Shown in pieces: positions 15,547-22,057 of a DNA stretch of 22,057 bases. Numbering within the stretch: position 1 is the stretch's first letter; each line of letters opens with the position of its first letter. The translations under genes were made by a program, and so were the position numbers. The notes under the pieces are model-generated. The model was not told the DNA's origin. It ran no database searches and worked only from the letters and a program-made list of their open reading frames with translations. Location of the stretch: assembly GCA_022822245.1 (NCBI GenBank), contig JAJECB010000430.1, forward strand, positions 1 through 22,057, written 5' to 3'. This DNA is from Gammaproteobacteria bacterium (lineage in GTDB: Bacteria > Pseudomonadota > Gammaproteobacteria > HK1).

Positions 15547-15647
15547 CTAGACCGGGGACGCGGGAAAGACGAACCGAGGTGTCCGCCGGAGCACGCGGAA
15601 GGCGCCGCGGGCCGACCGGTGGCGAGGACTGAACCGGAGCAATTCGC

Positions 15648-16493
15648 ATGAACGAGACCGGCGGGCCAGGGGCGATGCGCTGCTCAATCGTCGACGTGTT
15701 CGCGGAACGGCCGCTCGCCGGCAACCAGTTGGCGGTGGTGCGGGGCTGCGCCCACCTCGATTCCGCGGCGATGCAGGCCATCGCCCGGGAAATGAACTTC
15801 TCCGAGACGACGTTCGTCCTCGAAGAGCGGGAGGGCGAGGCAAAGGTCCGGATCTTCACCCCGGACCGCGAGCTCCCGTTCGCGGGGCATCCGACCCTCG
15901 GCACCTCGTGGGTGCTCGGCCGCGACCGGGGCGCCTACACGCTCGACCTCGCGGGAGGAAGAGTCCCGGTGAGCTTCGAGGCGGACGGGGTCGTCTGGAT
16001 GGAGCCCCCCGCGGTGGACCTCGGCGACCCCCTTCCCCCCCACCGGGCGGCCGCCCTCATCGGCCTCCACGAGTTCGATCTCGACGACCGCTTCCCGAGC
16101 CGGTTTGCCACCGTGGGCCCGTGGTTCGCGCTGATCGGGGTGCAGACCCTCGAGGCGCTTCGCTGCATCGCCGTCGACCCGGTCGTGTACGAGGAGGTGT
16201 CGGAGGGTGGCTGGCTCGCGGTGTTCGCATTCGCGGACGAGCCCTACAACGACGACGCGGACTTCGCCGCTCGCATGCTGATCCCCTTCGACGGGCTGCG
16301 GGAAGACCCGGCGACCGGGAGCGCCAACACCGCGTTCGCGGCACACCTCCGCTCCCTCGGGATCGAAGGCCGGTTCGTCGTCGAGCAGGGCTTCGAGATC
16401 GACCGCCCGTCGCGCCTCTACCTCGACGTCGACGACCCGATCCGCGTCGGCGGCAAGGTCCACCCGGTCCTCACCGGAACCTTCGACCTCTGA
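15648..16493 (+). CDS. PhzF-family isomerase/epimerase-like protein
   Basis: This 281-residue protein has the diaminopimelate-epimerase-like double-domain fold of PhzF. Diagnostic stretches are [17 protein letters not shown] (residues 16-31), MNFSETTFV with the catalytic-position Glu53, [17 protein letters not shown], and [15 protein letters not shown] for the second domain. Family members isomerise small metabolites; only one, in phenazine synthesis, is well understood, and no other phenazine gene is here. ATG 15648 follows GGAG at eight bases; ATG 15675 (MRCSIVDVF) is an equally conserved alternative. The gene starts about 100 bases after the MITE-like element, which therefore lies in its upstream region. 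Confidence 0.9.
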   Translation: MNETGGPGAMRCSIVDVFAERPLAGNQLAVVRGCAHLDSAAMQAIAREMNFSETTFVLEEREGEAKVRIFTPDRELPFAGHPTLGTSWVLGRDRGAYTLDLAGGRVPVSFEADGVVWMEPPAVDLGDPLPPHRAAALIGLHEFDLDDRFPSRFATVGPWFALIGVQTLEALRCIAVDPVVYEEVSEGGWLAVFAFADEPYNDDADFAARMLIPFDGLREDPATGSANTAFAAHLRSLGIEGRFVVEQGFEIDRPSRLYLDVDDPIRVGGKVHPVLTGTFDL

Positions 16494-16500
16494 CCCTTCC

Positions 16501-16806
16501 GTGGCGATCATCTCCGAGCGAGACGATGGTTCAAGACTCGGAGTCTATCTGTCCCCTGCCCAGAGAGCCGGGCTGCCGTCCAGGTACTGCCTCGATCGGA
16601 GGCTTGCCGTGGCGGCGAGCCCGAAGCCGGACGGGGGGTCGGTGACGATCACGAACCGTGGACGGCCGGTCGCGGTGCTGTCGCCGGTACCGGTACCTGA
16701 CGGGAAGCTCCCCCCGTTCATTGGGATGATGAGAGGCACGGTGTTGCGGTACGAAGAGCCGTTCGAACCGGCGAGACCGCCGTCGGATTGGTCCGCATTG
16801 CGGTGA
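16501..16806 (+). pseudogene. Phd/YefM-like antitoxin remnant with altered N-terminus
   Basis: Residues from about 41 on (GRPVAVLSPVPVPDGKLPPF, preceded by GGSVTITN) match the second half of a Phd-family antitoxin, including the hydrophobic VTITNRGRPVAVL strand-turn and a C-terminal toxin-binding tail ending DWSAL. The first 40 residues do not look like the usual antitoxin N-terminus, so the front has been replaced or frame-shifted. The GTG at 16501 is just the first available start. The stop TGA overlaps a GTG (GTGA) that opens a PIN-toxin frame, the normal coupled order of a Phd-PIN module. With its toxin destroyed, the gene is probably a relic. Confidence 0.6.
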
Positions 16807-16862
16807 TCCTGCTCGACATGCATGCGCTGATCTGGGCCGCCTCGACGGAGAGCCTGCTGACG
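16803..16862 (+). pseudogene. PIN-domain toxin, only the first ~20 codons remain
   Basis: The frame opening at GTG 16803 reads ILLDMHALIWAASTESLL, which is the first strand and helix of a PIN-domain (VapC-like) RNase with the first catalytic Asp at residue 5. After about 20 codons the similarity stops and another protein family (AlbA-like) begins in a different frame. A functional PIN domain needs about 125-140 residues with three more acidic positions, all missing here. The start overlaps the antitoxin stop by GTGA. Confidence 0.68.
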
Positions 16863-17611
16863 CACTCGAGTCCGAGACGCTCGAGTTCAAATCCTGGGAC
16901 TCAGGAGGCCAGCAGCGCAAGGCCCAGGTTCGCAACCTCCGGGAGTCCGTGGTGGCGTTCGCCAACGCGAGCGGCGGTCTCGTCAATCGCGCCGGTCTTG
17001 GGGTCGACCGCATCTACGAGGAACTGCTCTTGCTGGGGAAGGATCTGCCCCGCTACGACGCCGATGAGTCACATGTACGGCTGTTACTTCCCACCAGAAC
17101 GCACGCCGGCTTCGTTCGCTTCATCCATGAGGCCCGTCGCGGCGGCGAGACACTCACCCTCGACGACCTCATCCTGTTGCGCAGGCTGACGAGACGCCGA
17201 TCCCTCGACCGCTGGACCGGGGCCGAGCTGCTTCAACTCCCGGACGGGGAAGCGGCGGATCAGCTCGTCTCGCTCCGCGAGCGAGGCTACCTGGTCGCGC
17301 AGGGCAGAGGTCGCGGCACCGTCTATCGGCTGGCCCACAGGCACGCTGGTCTCCTCGATGCCGCGTTCCCCAAGGAGGACGATATCTGGATCGATGAGGA
17401 GTCGGTGCGCCTGCGGCTGCTCGCGCTCCTGTCCGAGCGCGGGCGGCTCACCAACAACGAGATTCGGGGCATCTCCGGATACTCGCGTGCACGGGTACTG
17501 CGGCTCATGCGTACATTGCGCGACGAGGGACTGGTCGAAGTCAGGGGCCGTGGCCGGGGTGCCCACTATGTCCCGGGGCGACCCCGGATCGACCGAGGCA
17601 ACCATTCATGA
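16859..17611 (+). pseudogene. AlbA_2/Schlafen-like putative DNA-binding gene with 5' truncation and internal deletion
   Basis: The front fragment (from 16859) reads ESETLEFKSWDSGGQ and RESVVAFANASGG, the start of an AlbA_2 (Schlafen-type, divergent ATPase) domain. Directly after FANASGG the frame continues with VNRAGLGVDRIYEELLLLGK, which belongs near the end of the ATP-binding half in full-length relatives (usually over 400 residues). The rest is a helical region and a C-terminal winged helix (RLTNNEIRGISGYSRARVLR... about the last 75 residues). At least 200 residues are therefore missing at an in-frame scar near 16975. No ATG or GTG opens the front fragment; the first in-frame start is GTG 16949. 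The C-terminal part (17000-17611) could still yield a winged-helix protein. Confidence 0.7.
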
Positions 17612-17673
17612 CCGCCGTGCCCGCCTGTCACCTTTCCACCTCGGCCCGCAAGGATTCCGACATTCCTTGTCGA

Positions 17674-17679
17674 TAGAAT
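17674..17679 (+). promoter_or_regulatory. Possible -10 box for a near-leaderless nucleotidyltransferase transcript
   Basis: TAGAAT sits six bases before the GTG of the nucleotidyltransferase gene, which has no ribosome binding site. This geometry fits a leaderless mRNA. No convincing -35 element is present at 16-18 bases. Confidence 0.3.
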
Positions 17680-17685
17680 GGGCGG

Positions 17686-18195
17686 GTGCCGCTTTACGAG
17701 CCACTGTTCCGCGCCCTCAACGCATCGGAAACCCGCTACGTGGTGGTGGGCGGGGTCGCGACGGTCCTCCACGGTCACGCGCGGTTGACCGCCGACGTCG
17801 ACCTGATTCTCGACCTCGAACGGAAGGCGGCAGCCCGGGCCATGCGCGCCCTCTCCGTCCTCGGCCTCCGGCCCAGGGTCCCGGTCGACCCCGAGGATTT
17901 CGCGGACGAGCGGATCCGAAGCGGCTGGGTTCGGGAGAAGGGAATGCGAGTGTTCTCGCTCTTCAAGCCAGACGATCCACTGTTGGCCGTCGACGTCTTC
18001 GCTGACCACCCCGTCGATTTCGAGGGTCTGTACGAGCGGGCGGAGGTGTACGACCTCGGTGACGTCCCGGTTCGGACCGCCTCGATTTCGGACCTCATCC
18101 ATCTCAAGCGGCTGGCGGATCGTCCGCGGGACCGTGAAGATGTCGAGAAGCTGGAGGAAATCCTCCGATTGAAGGGAGGGCGCGGCGATGTCTGA
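17686..18195 (+). CDS. Nucleotidyltransferase (MNT/AbiEii-like), probable toxin-like component
   Basis: This 169-residue protein has the nucleotidyltransferase motif YVVVGGVATVLHGHARLTAD followed by VDLILDL: GG at residues 22-23, the paired carboxylates D37 and D39, and a likely third carboxylate in LAVDVFAD (Asp103). The C-terminal DLIHLKRLADRPRDREDVEKL is the usual helical end of this group of stand-alone nucleotidyltransferases. The enzyme would be cytoplasmic; related proteins act as toxins or partners in two-gene modules. The next gene overlaps it by eight bases. GTG 17686 is chosen because the fold begins right after it. Unrelated in sequence to the nucleotidyltransferase at 6867, so it is a separate acquisition rather than a duplicate. 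Confidence 0.82.
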   Translation: MPLYEPLFRALNASETRYVVVGGVATVLHGHARLTADVDLILDLERKAAARAMRALSVLGLRPRVPVDPEDFADERIRSGWVREKGMRVFSLFKPDDPLLAVDVFADHPVDFEGLYERAEVYDLGDVPVRTASISDLIHLKRLADRPRDREDVEKLEEILRLKGGRGDV

Positions 18196-18391
18196 GGCCG
18201 AGCAATCGCCCGGGCGACCCGGCGAGTGGGACGCCTCGTGGGAGGGGACGGAGCGGGCGCAGCTCGAGACCATGCTCGCCGCCACGCCCGCCGAGCGGCT
18301 CGCTTGGCTCGAGGAGGCGATGCGGCTCGCCCATGCCTCGGGCGCCCTCGCGGCGGCGCGCCGGGAACGCGCTCCCCCGAACCGGAAGTAG
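18188..18391 (+). CDS. Small partner protein of the nucleotidyltransferase, putative antitoxin
   Basis: This 67-residue protein starts eight bases before the end of the nucleotidyltransferase gene (ATGTCTGA overlap), so translation is probably coupled. The core is W-x-G-TERAQLETMLAATPAERLAW followed by LEEAMRLAHASGAL, two amphipathic helices. I recall this PAERLxWLEEA pattern from small genes that follow nucleotidyltransferases of this type. Acidic and helical, it is a plausible antitoxin or chaperone. The function is inferred from arrangement alone. Confidence 0.7.
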   Translation: MSEAEQSPGRPGEWDASWEGTERAQLETMLAATPAERLAWLEEAMRLAHASGALAAARRERAPPNRK

Positions 18392-18628
18392 CGGCGAGGG
18401 ACAGCGACGAGCAAGCCGAACCGGAGCCGGCCGCCGACCCTCGCGGCCTGCCGCAGGAGATCAAGGCGCCCGGGATGGCCGCCGGGTACGCGCCGTTCCC
18501 GCCGCCCCCGGCCGCGTGGGCCGCCATCCGCCGCGCCCCGCCCTGCCCCGGTTGCGCTTCCACCTTCCGGCGCACTAGAGTCCTGACGGACAGGGCGCCC
18601 GCGCGCCGGTCCACGGGAGGCTCCGACG
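18392..18628. promoter_or_regulatory. Gap before the LuxR-type regulator with a weak promoter candidate
   Basis: TTGCGC (18552-18557) and TAGAGT (18576-18581), 18 bases apart, are a weak -35/-10 pair about 48 bases before the regulator's GTG. The rest of the gap is Pro/Ala-like coding noise in all frames, and I see no repeat. Confidence 0.25.
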
Positions 18629-19390
18629 GTGAACCTTTCGTCCAGGGAATCGGGGATCGTCTTCCGGATCATGGCCGAGCTCTCGCGCGGCCATGGCTCC
18701 CGCGAGCTTCGCGAGCGGGTCGGGCCGCTCCTCCTTCGGCTCCTCGATGCCCAGTTCTTCGCTTCCTACGTCTGGTCCGACCGCTCCGCCACGTTCGAGG
18801 AGCGGGTCGCCGTCAACATGACGGACGACAACCTGCGTACCTACGAGTCCCACTACCAGTTCTGCGACCCGATCACTCCCATTCTCCAGCGCCGGCGCCG
18901 CGCGACCGCCGTCGCGGAGATCATCTCCCGCCCGGGCCTCGAGAGCACCGAGTTCTTCAACGACTTCCTCGCCCGGGACGGCCTCCACTTCGGGATGAAC
19001 TACTACGCCTACGCGGGCGGGCTCAACATCGGCGACGTCCGGATCTGGCGGGCGCGCAACCGGGAGGACTTCTCGCGCCGCGAGGTCGAGATCCTGGATG
19101 CGATCGGCCCCGCCTTCACCAACGCGATGCGGACCGCGCTCGCCCGCGAAGGGCACGAACACGGCGTCCTCTCGCTCCTCGACGCCCTCGACCGCGTGCA
19201 GGCACGCCCGCGGCTCACCCGGCGCGAGAAGGAGATCGCGATGGCCGCCCTCCTCGGCAAGTCCGACCGCGAGATCGCGGACGAGTGCGGGATCGCCTAC
19301 ACGACCGTGCGTACCCACCTCCGGCATGTCTTCGAGAAGCTGGGGGTGTCCGGGCGGAACCAGCTCTTCCGGCGCCTCGCCCTGCACTGA
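18629..19390 (+). CDS. LuxR-family transcriptional regulator
   Basis: This 253-residue regulator has a C-terminal LuxR-type helix-turn-helix at residues about 196-253: LTRREKEIAMAALLGKSDRE, then IADECGIAYTTVRTHLRHVF, EKLGVSGRNQLF. The N-terminal 190 residues form a GAF-like sensory region (LLDAQFFASYVWSD, VNMTDDNLRTYESHYQFCDP, FFNDFLARDGLHFGMNYYAY) rather than a phospho-receiver domain. They also lack an obvious acyl-homoserine lactone-binding pattern. GTG start with GGGAGG about nine bases upstream. It is convergent with the ABC importer genes, so it may control them or an unlinked target. Confidence 0.88.
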   Translation: MNLSSRESGIVFRIMAELSRGHGSRELRERVGPLLLRLLDAQFFASYVWSDRSATFEERVAVNMTDDNLRTYESHYQFCDPITPILQRRRRATAVAEIISRPGLESTEFFNDFLARDGLHFGMNYYAYAGGLNIGDVRIWRARNREDFSRREVEILDAIGPAFTNAMRTALAREGHEHGVLSLLDALDRVQARPRLTRREKEIAMAALLGKSDREIADECGIAYTTVRTHLRHVFEKLGVSGRNQLFRRLALH

Positions 19391-19410
19391 CGGTCCCGCA
19401 ACGGGACGTC

Positions 19411-19441
19411 CCGCACCCGCGCCCGCACCCGCACCCGCGCG
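19411..19441. repeat. Short hexamer tandem repeat, CCCGCA/CCCGCG units
   Basis: About five consecutive six-base units alternating CCCGCA and CCCGCG lie between the LuxR-type gene and the REP-like cluster. Such short GC-rich repeats readily vary in copy number by slippage. Confidence 0.55.
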
Positions 19442-19532
19442 GGAGATGGGGTCAGAGTGAGTTTTCGCAGCCGAAGAACTCGCTCCAATCCCATTTCCCC
19501 AACCAAGAACTCACTCTGAACCCATCTCCCGC
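19439..19532. repeat. REP-like inverted repeat cluster between convergent genes
   Basis: The left arm (19439-19463, core GGGAGATGGGGTCAGAGTGA) is the reverse complement of the right arm (19508-19532) over 25 bases with one mismatch. A third, more diverged copy in the right-arm orientation (19476-19499, GAACTCGCTCCAATCCCATT...) lies between them. The cluster sits exactly between two convergent genes, where it could serve as a bidirectional terminator or mRNA-stabilising hairpin. The GGGGTCAGAGTGA core resembles extragenic repeats often mobilised by REP-associated transposases; that link is from memory. Confidence 0.75.
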
Positions 19533-19562
19533 CCCGGATCCCGGCTTTGTGCGGAATCGGGA

Positions 19563-20264
19563 TCAGATCCGGAGCCGGTCCAGGAGGGCGGCGCGAAGGT
19601 CCGGGCCGTTCGGGGCGTCGTACACGCACGCGCCCCGGTCGAGCAGGTAGACCCGATCCGCCACCTCCTCGACGAGGTTGAGGTTCTGCTCGACGACGAG
19701 GAAGGCGCGCCCCCCCGACCCCGCCTCCCGGATGGCCGCGGCCATCCGAGCGATGTTCTCGGCCTGCACCCCTTCGGTCGGCTCGTCGAGGATGACGAGC
19801 ACGGTGTCCTCGGCGAGGGCCCGGCAGAAGGAGAGGATCTTCTTCTCCCCGCCGGAGAGGGTTCCGGCCGGTTGCGCGAGGCGCTCGGCGAGGAACGCGA
19901 AGCGGGTGAACAGCGCCTCGTAGCGGTGGAGAGACCGGTTCGCGTACTGGAGGGTGAGGTTCTCGGCCACCGTCAGCTCGTCGAAGACGATCCCTTCCTG
20001 CGGCGCGTACCCGAGGCCGAGGCGACGCCGGCGATGGCCGGGGGCCGCGGTGAGGTCCTCGCCGCGGAACGTCAGCCGGCCCGCCCGCACCGGGAGGTGC
20101 CCGGCCACGAGCTTCACCAGGGTCGACTTGCCGACCCCGTTCCGTCCGGTGACGAAGGCGAGCTCGCCCGGAGCGACGGCGGCCGAGAAGCCCTGGATGA
20201 CCGTGATGTCGCCATGGCCGCCGGAGAGCGCGTCGATCGACAGCACCGGAGCGCCCGCGTTCAC
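19563..20264 (-). CDS. ABC importer ATPase, LivF/UrtE type
   Basis: This 233-residue ATPase belongs to a hydrophobic-amino-acid/amide (HAAT) importer. It has Walker A GRNGVGKST (residues 40-48), signature LSGGEKK (136-142) and Walker B LVILDEPTEG. GRNGVGK is the form common in UrtE-like proteins, and GYAPQEGIVFDELTVAENL replaces the usual LivF text, so the subfamily is divergent. The GTG start (20264) overlaps the TGA of the upstream fused permease-ATPase gene by four bases (GTGA) and has GGAGG upstream, indicating translational coupling. A much longer in-frame reading upstream is a shadow of the fusion gene. With the fused LivG domain it would form a heterodimeric ATPase. Substrate unknown. 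Confidence 0.9.
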   Translation of the reverse strand: MNAGAPVLSIDALSGGHGDITVIQGFSAAVAPGELAFVTGRNGVGKSTLVKLVAGHLPVRAGRLTFRGEDLTAAPGHRRRRLGLGYAPQEGIVFDELTVAENLTLQYANRSLHRYEALFTRFAFLAERLAQPAGTLSGGEKKILSFCRALAEDTVLVILDEPTEGVQAENIARMAAAIREAGSGGRAFLVVEQNLNLVEEVADRVYLLDRGACVYDAPNGPDLRAALLDRLRI

Positions 20265-22057
20265 CCCTTGCTCCCTCCGGCATAGACCGCCTGCACGTCC
20301 GGGTCGCTCCGGATCTCGTCCATCGTCCCGCTCGCGAGCAGGCGGCCCTGATGCATGACGAGGACGTGGTCCGACAGGCGTTCCACCACCTGCATGTCGT
20401 GCTCGACGATGATGCCGGTCGCGCCGATCTCGGCCGTCAGCTCCGCGATCGCCTCCGTCATCCGCGCCGTCTCCTCGACGGAGAGCCCGGCGCAGGGCTC
20501 GTCCAGCAGCACGAGGTCGGGCTCGGCGAGCATGGTGAGGGCGAAGTCGAGCATCTGACGTTCCCCCACCGAGAGGGCCCCCGCTCGCTGTCCCGCGTCG
20601 CCGAGGAATGCGAAGCGGGTCTCGAGCCTCTCGAGAAGCGGGGAGCGCCAGCGATAGGGCGTCATGCGGACGAGGTCGAGCGGCCGGAGCCGATTCGCCC
20701 AGAGGGCGATGTCGACGTTCTGGCCGATGGTGAGCTCGGGGAAGATGGAAGGGACCTGCGACTTCCGCCCGATCCCGCGCGCGGCCGTGCCGTAGACCCG
20801 TTCCCCGGCGAGGGAGTCCCCGGCCCAGCGGATGTCGCCCGCCGCGAGGGGCAGCTTTCCGGTCAGCGCGTCGAGGGCCGAGGTCTTGCCGGCGCCGTTC
20901 GGCCCGATCAGGCAGTGGATGGCCCTGGTGTCGATCTCGAAGCTGAAGCCCTTCAGGATCTCGACCGATCCGACCGCCACGTCGACCGCGTCGAAGCGAA
21001 GGCGCGGGACGGGCTTCTCGACCGGCGCGGGGAGGGTGATGTCGCGCTCCGCCGGCGCCCCTTCCCCCGGCCTCGGCCACCGATGCGGCCACCGGCCCGT
21101 GCCGCCGCCGGCTCGGCCGCCCGCTCGGCCGCCCGCTCGCCCCGCCGCCTCGACCGTCGCCTCCACCGCCGACCGGAGGATCCCGGCCATTCCGCCGGGC
21201 CATCTCAGCACCACGACGACGAAGACGAGCGCGACCACCACCTCCCAGTAGAGGAACGCATCGCGAAGCCCCGACGCGAGGAAGCCGATCGCGACCGCTC
21301 CTAGGACCGGCCCCGCGAGGCTCGCCCGCCCGCCGACCGCGGTCCAGATCACGAGCTCCGCCGACAGCAGGAACCCGACCGCCTGGGGGGTGACGATGCC
21401 CTGGTGAGGCGCGTAGAGGGCGCCCGCGAGGCCCGCCACGCCCGCGCTCACCGCGAACGCGAGGGCCTTGAGGCGGCTCGTCCGGAAGCCGAAGAACTGG
21501 AGCCGCTCCTCGTTCTGGGCCACCGCGGCCAGCAACTGCCCGAACGGCGAGCGCAGGAGGTATCCGATCACCGCCGTGGTGAGCGCGAGCGCGGCGAGGA
21601 TCACGAAGTAGAGGTGCTCGAAGGGGTCGATGCCGGCCGGCTCGGGGATCCCGGTCATCCCGTTGAAGCCGCCCGTCACGTCCACCAGCGAGTTCGCGAG
21701 CTGGAAGCCGAGCATCGCGAGAGCGAGGGTGATGAGGGAGAAGTAGGGTCCGGAGCCGACCTGCCGGTGGAACACGAGCGCCCCGACCACGCCCGCGAAG
21801 AGGGCGGGCATCAGGCACGCTCCGGCGAGGACGGGGACGAGCAGCCACGACTCGCCCCCGGCGGCCCGGAGCCCCGCTCCGGCGAGATACGCCCCGATCC
21901 CGAAGAACAGGGCCTGGCCGAGGGGAAGGAACCCGGCCCGGCCCCAGCAGAGCGCGATCCCCTGGCCGACCATGCCGTAGAGGAGGTAGAGCCCGAGCTC
22001 GTAGGCGGTGAAGCTCCCCCAGACGAACGGCACGAGGGCGAGTCCGAGGAAGACGGC
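20261..22057 (-). CDS. Fused ABC importer permease-ATPase (LivM/UrtC-LivG/UrtD), 5' end beyond the window
   Basis: One continuous frame of at least 598 codons. Residues about 1-290 (counted from GTG 22033) form a LivM-type permease with many membrane segments and landmarks GFLPLGQALFFGIGAYLAG, GGFNGMTGIPEP and LIWTAVGGRASLAGPVLGAV. A Gly/Arg-rich linker (GRAGGRAGGRAGGG, about 298-312) leads to a LivG/UrtD ATPase. That ATPase has Walker A GPNGAGKT (about 377-384), GIGRKSQVPSIFPELTIGQN, signature LSVGERQ (about 488-494) and Walker B LVLLDEPCAG. The text around GIGRKSQ is closer to urea-type UrtD than to classic LivG. The frame stays open and hydrophobic from GTG 22033 to the right edge, so the true start lies outside. 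A LivH permease and binding protein are expected beyond the edge. Confidence 0.88.
   Translation of the reverse strand, partial: AVFLGLALVPFVWGSFTAYELGLYLLYGMVGQGIALCWGRAGFLPLGQALFFGIGAYLAGAGLRAAGGESWLLVPVLAGACLMPALFAGVVGALVFHRQVGSGPYFSLITLALAMLGFQLANSLVDVTGGFNGMTGIPEPAGIDPFEHLYFVILAALALTTAVIGYLLRSPFGQLLAAVAQNEERLQFFGFRTSRLKALAFAVSAGVAGLAGALYAPHQGIVTPQAVGFLLSAELVIWTAVGGRASLAGPVLGAVAIGFLASGLRDAFLYWEVVVALVFVVVVLRWPGGMAGILRSAVEATVEAAGRAGGRAGGRAGGGTGRWPHRWPRPGEGAPAERDITLPAPVEKPVPRLRFDAVDVAVGSVEILKGFSFEIDTRAIHCLIGPNGAGKTSALDALTGKLPLAAGDIRWAGDSLAGERVYGTAARGIGRKSQVPSIFPELTIGQNVDIALWANRLRPLDLVRMTPYRWRSPLLERLETRFAFLGDAGQRAGALSVGERQMLDFALTMLAEPDLVLLDEPCAGLSVEETARMTEAIAELTAEIGATGIIVEHDMQVVERLSDHVLVMHQGRLLASGTMDEIRSDPDVQAVYAGGSKG

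Noticed and set aside
15648..16493. Phenazine biosynthesis function for the PhzF-like gene
   Set aside because: No other phenazine gene is present, and most PhzF-family proteins are unrelated to phenazine synthesis.
19411..19441. Hexamer tandem repeat considered as a CRISPR-like array
   Set aside because: Units are six bases without spacers and there are no cas genes; it is a simple repeat.
20265..21848. Upstream extension of the LivF frame to 761 residues
   Set aside because: The extra part is Arg/Pro-rich and overlaps the fused LivM-LivG gene in another frame. The GTG at 20264 has a ribosome binding site and a coupled overlap.

Overview
The window is high-GC bacterial DNA with many GTG starts and compact genes. 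A TRAP transporter, an ABC importer of the branched-chain amino acid/urea type, and several flavin- or NAD-linked oxidoreductases suggest a metabolically versatile heterotrophic Pseudomonadota, most likely alphaproteobacterial or an allied lineage. No rRNA or tRNA gene was seen, so the taxonomy is only inferred.

Layout: (1) Positions 1-1750 are a lower-GC, gene-poor accessory stretch. It holds a perfect 28-bp palindrome, an orphan fibronectin type III fragment, a second palindrome over that fragment's stop codon, and a broken IS21-type istB remnant. (2) Positions 1760-4705 (minus) are a complete TRAP operon, dctP-dctQ-dctM. It diverges from a DAO-type FAD oxidoreductase (5065-6162, plus) across a 359-bp promoter region. 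(3) Positions 6458-7412 hold a two-gene nucleotidyltransferase module that resembles a toxin-antitoxin pair. (4) Positions 7483-10034 hold an SDR dehydrogenase followed by a GMC-family flavoprotein. (5) Positions 10099-11549 hold an orphan protein with a PD-(D/E)XK-like motif and an Fpg-type DNA glycosylase that lacks the zinc-finger cysteines. (6) Positions 11559-14433 hold an aryl-CoA-monooxygenase-like flavoprotein divergent from a zinc alcohol dehydrogenase and a small ABM-domain protein. (7) Positions 14597-16493 hold exonuclease III, a 164-bp MITE-like element inserted at its stop codon, and a PhzF-like protein. (8) Positions 16501-18391 are a small accessory patch: a Phd-like antitoxin, a PIN toxin cut to about 20 codons, an AlbA/Schlafen-type gene with a deletion scar, and a second nucleotidyltransferase module with a small overlapping partner. 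(9) Positions 18629-22057 hold a LuxR-family regulator convergent with an ABC importer, separated by a REP-like inverted-repeat cluster. The importer consists of a LivF/UrtE ATPase and a single gene fusing the LivM permease to the LivG/UrtD ATPase; this fusion runs off the right edge.

Uptake systems (TRAP and HAAT-type ABC) alternate with oxidoreductases that may process imported compounds. Between them sit small accessory insertions: toxin-antitoxin-like pairs, IS or MITE debris and an orphan nuclease-like gene. The most unusual items are the MITE at the xthA stop codon, the plant/fungal-like zincless Fpg, the LivM-LivG fusion with a GRAG-repeat linker, two unrelated nucleotidyltransferase modules in one window, and the orphan PD-(D/E)XK-like gene. 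No wholly new multi-gene system is clearly demonstrated.
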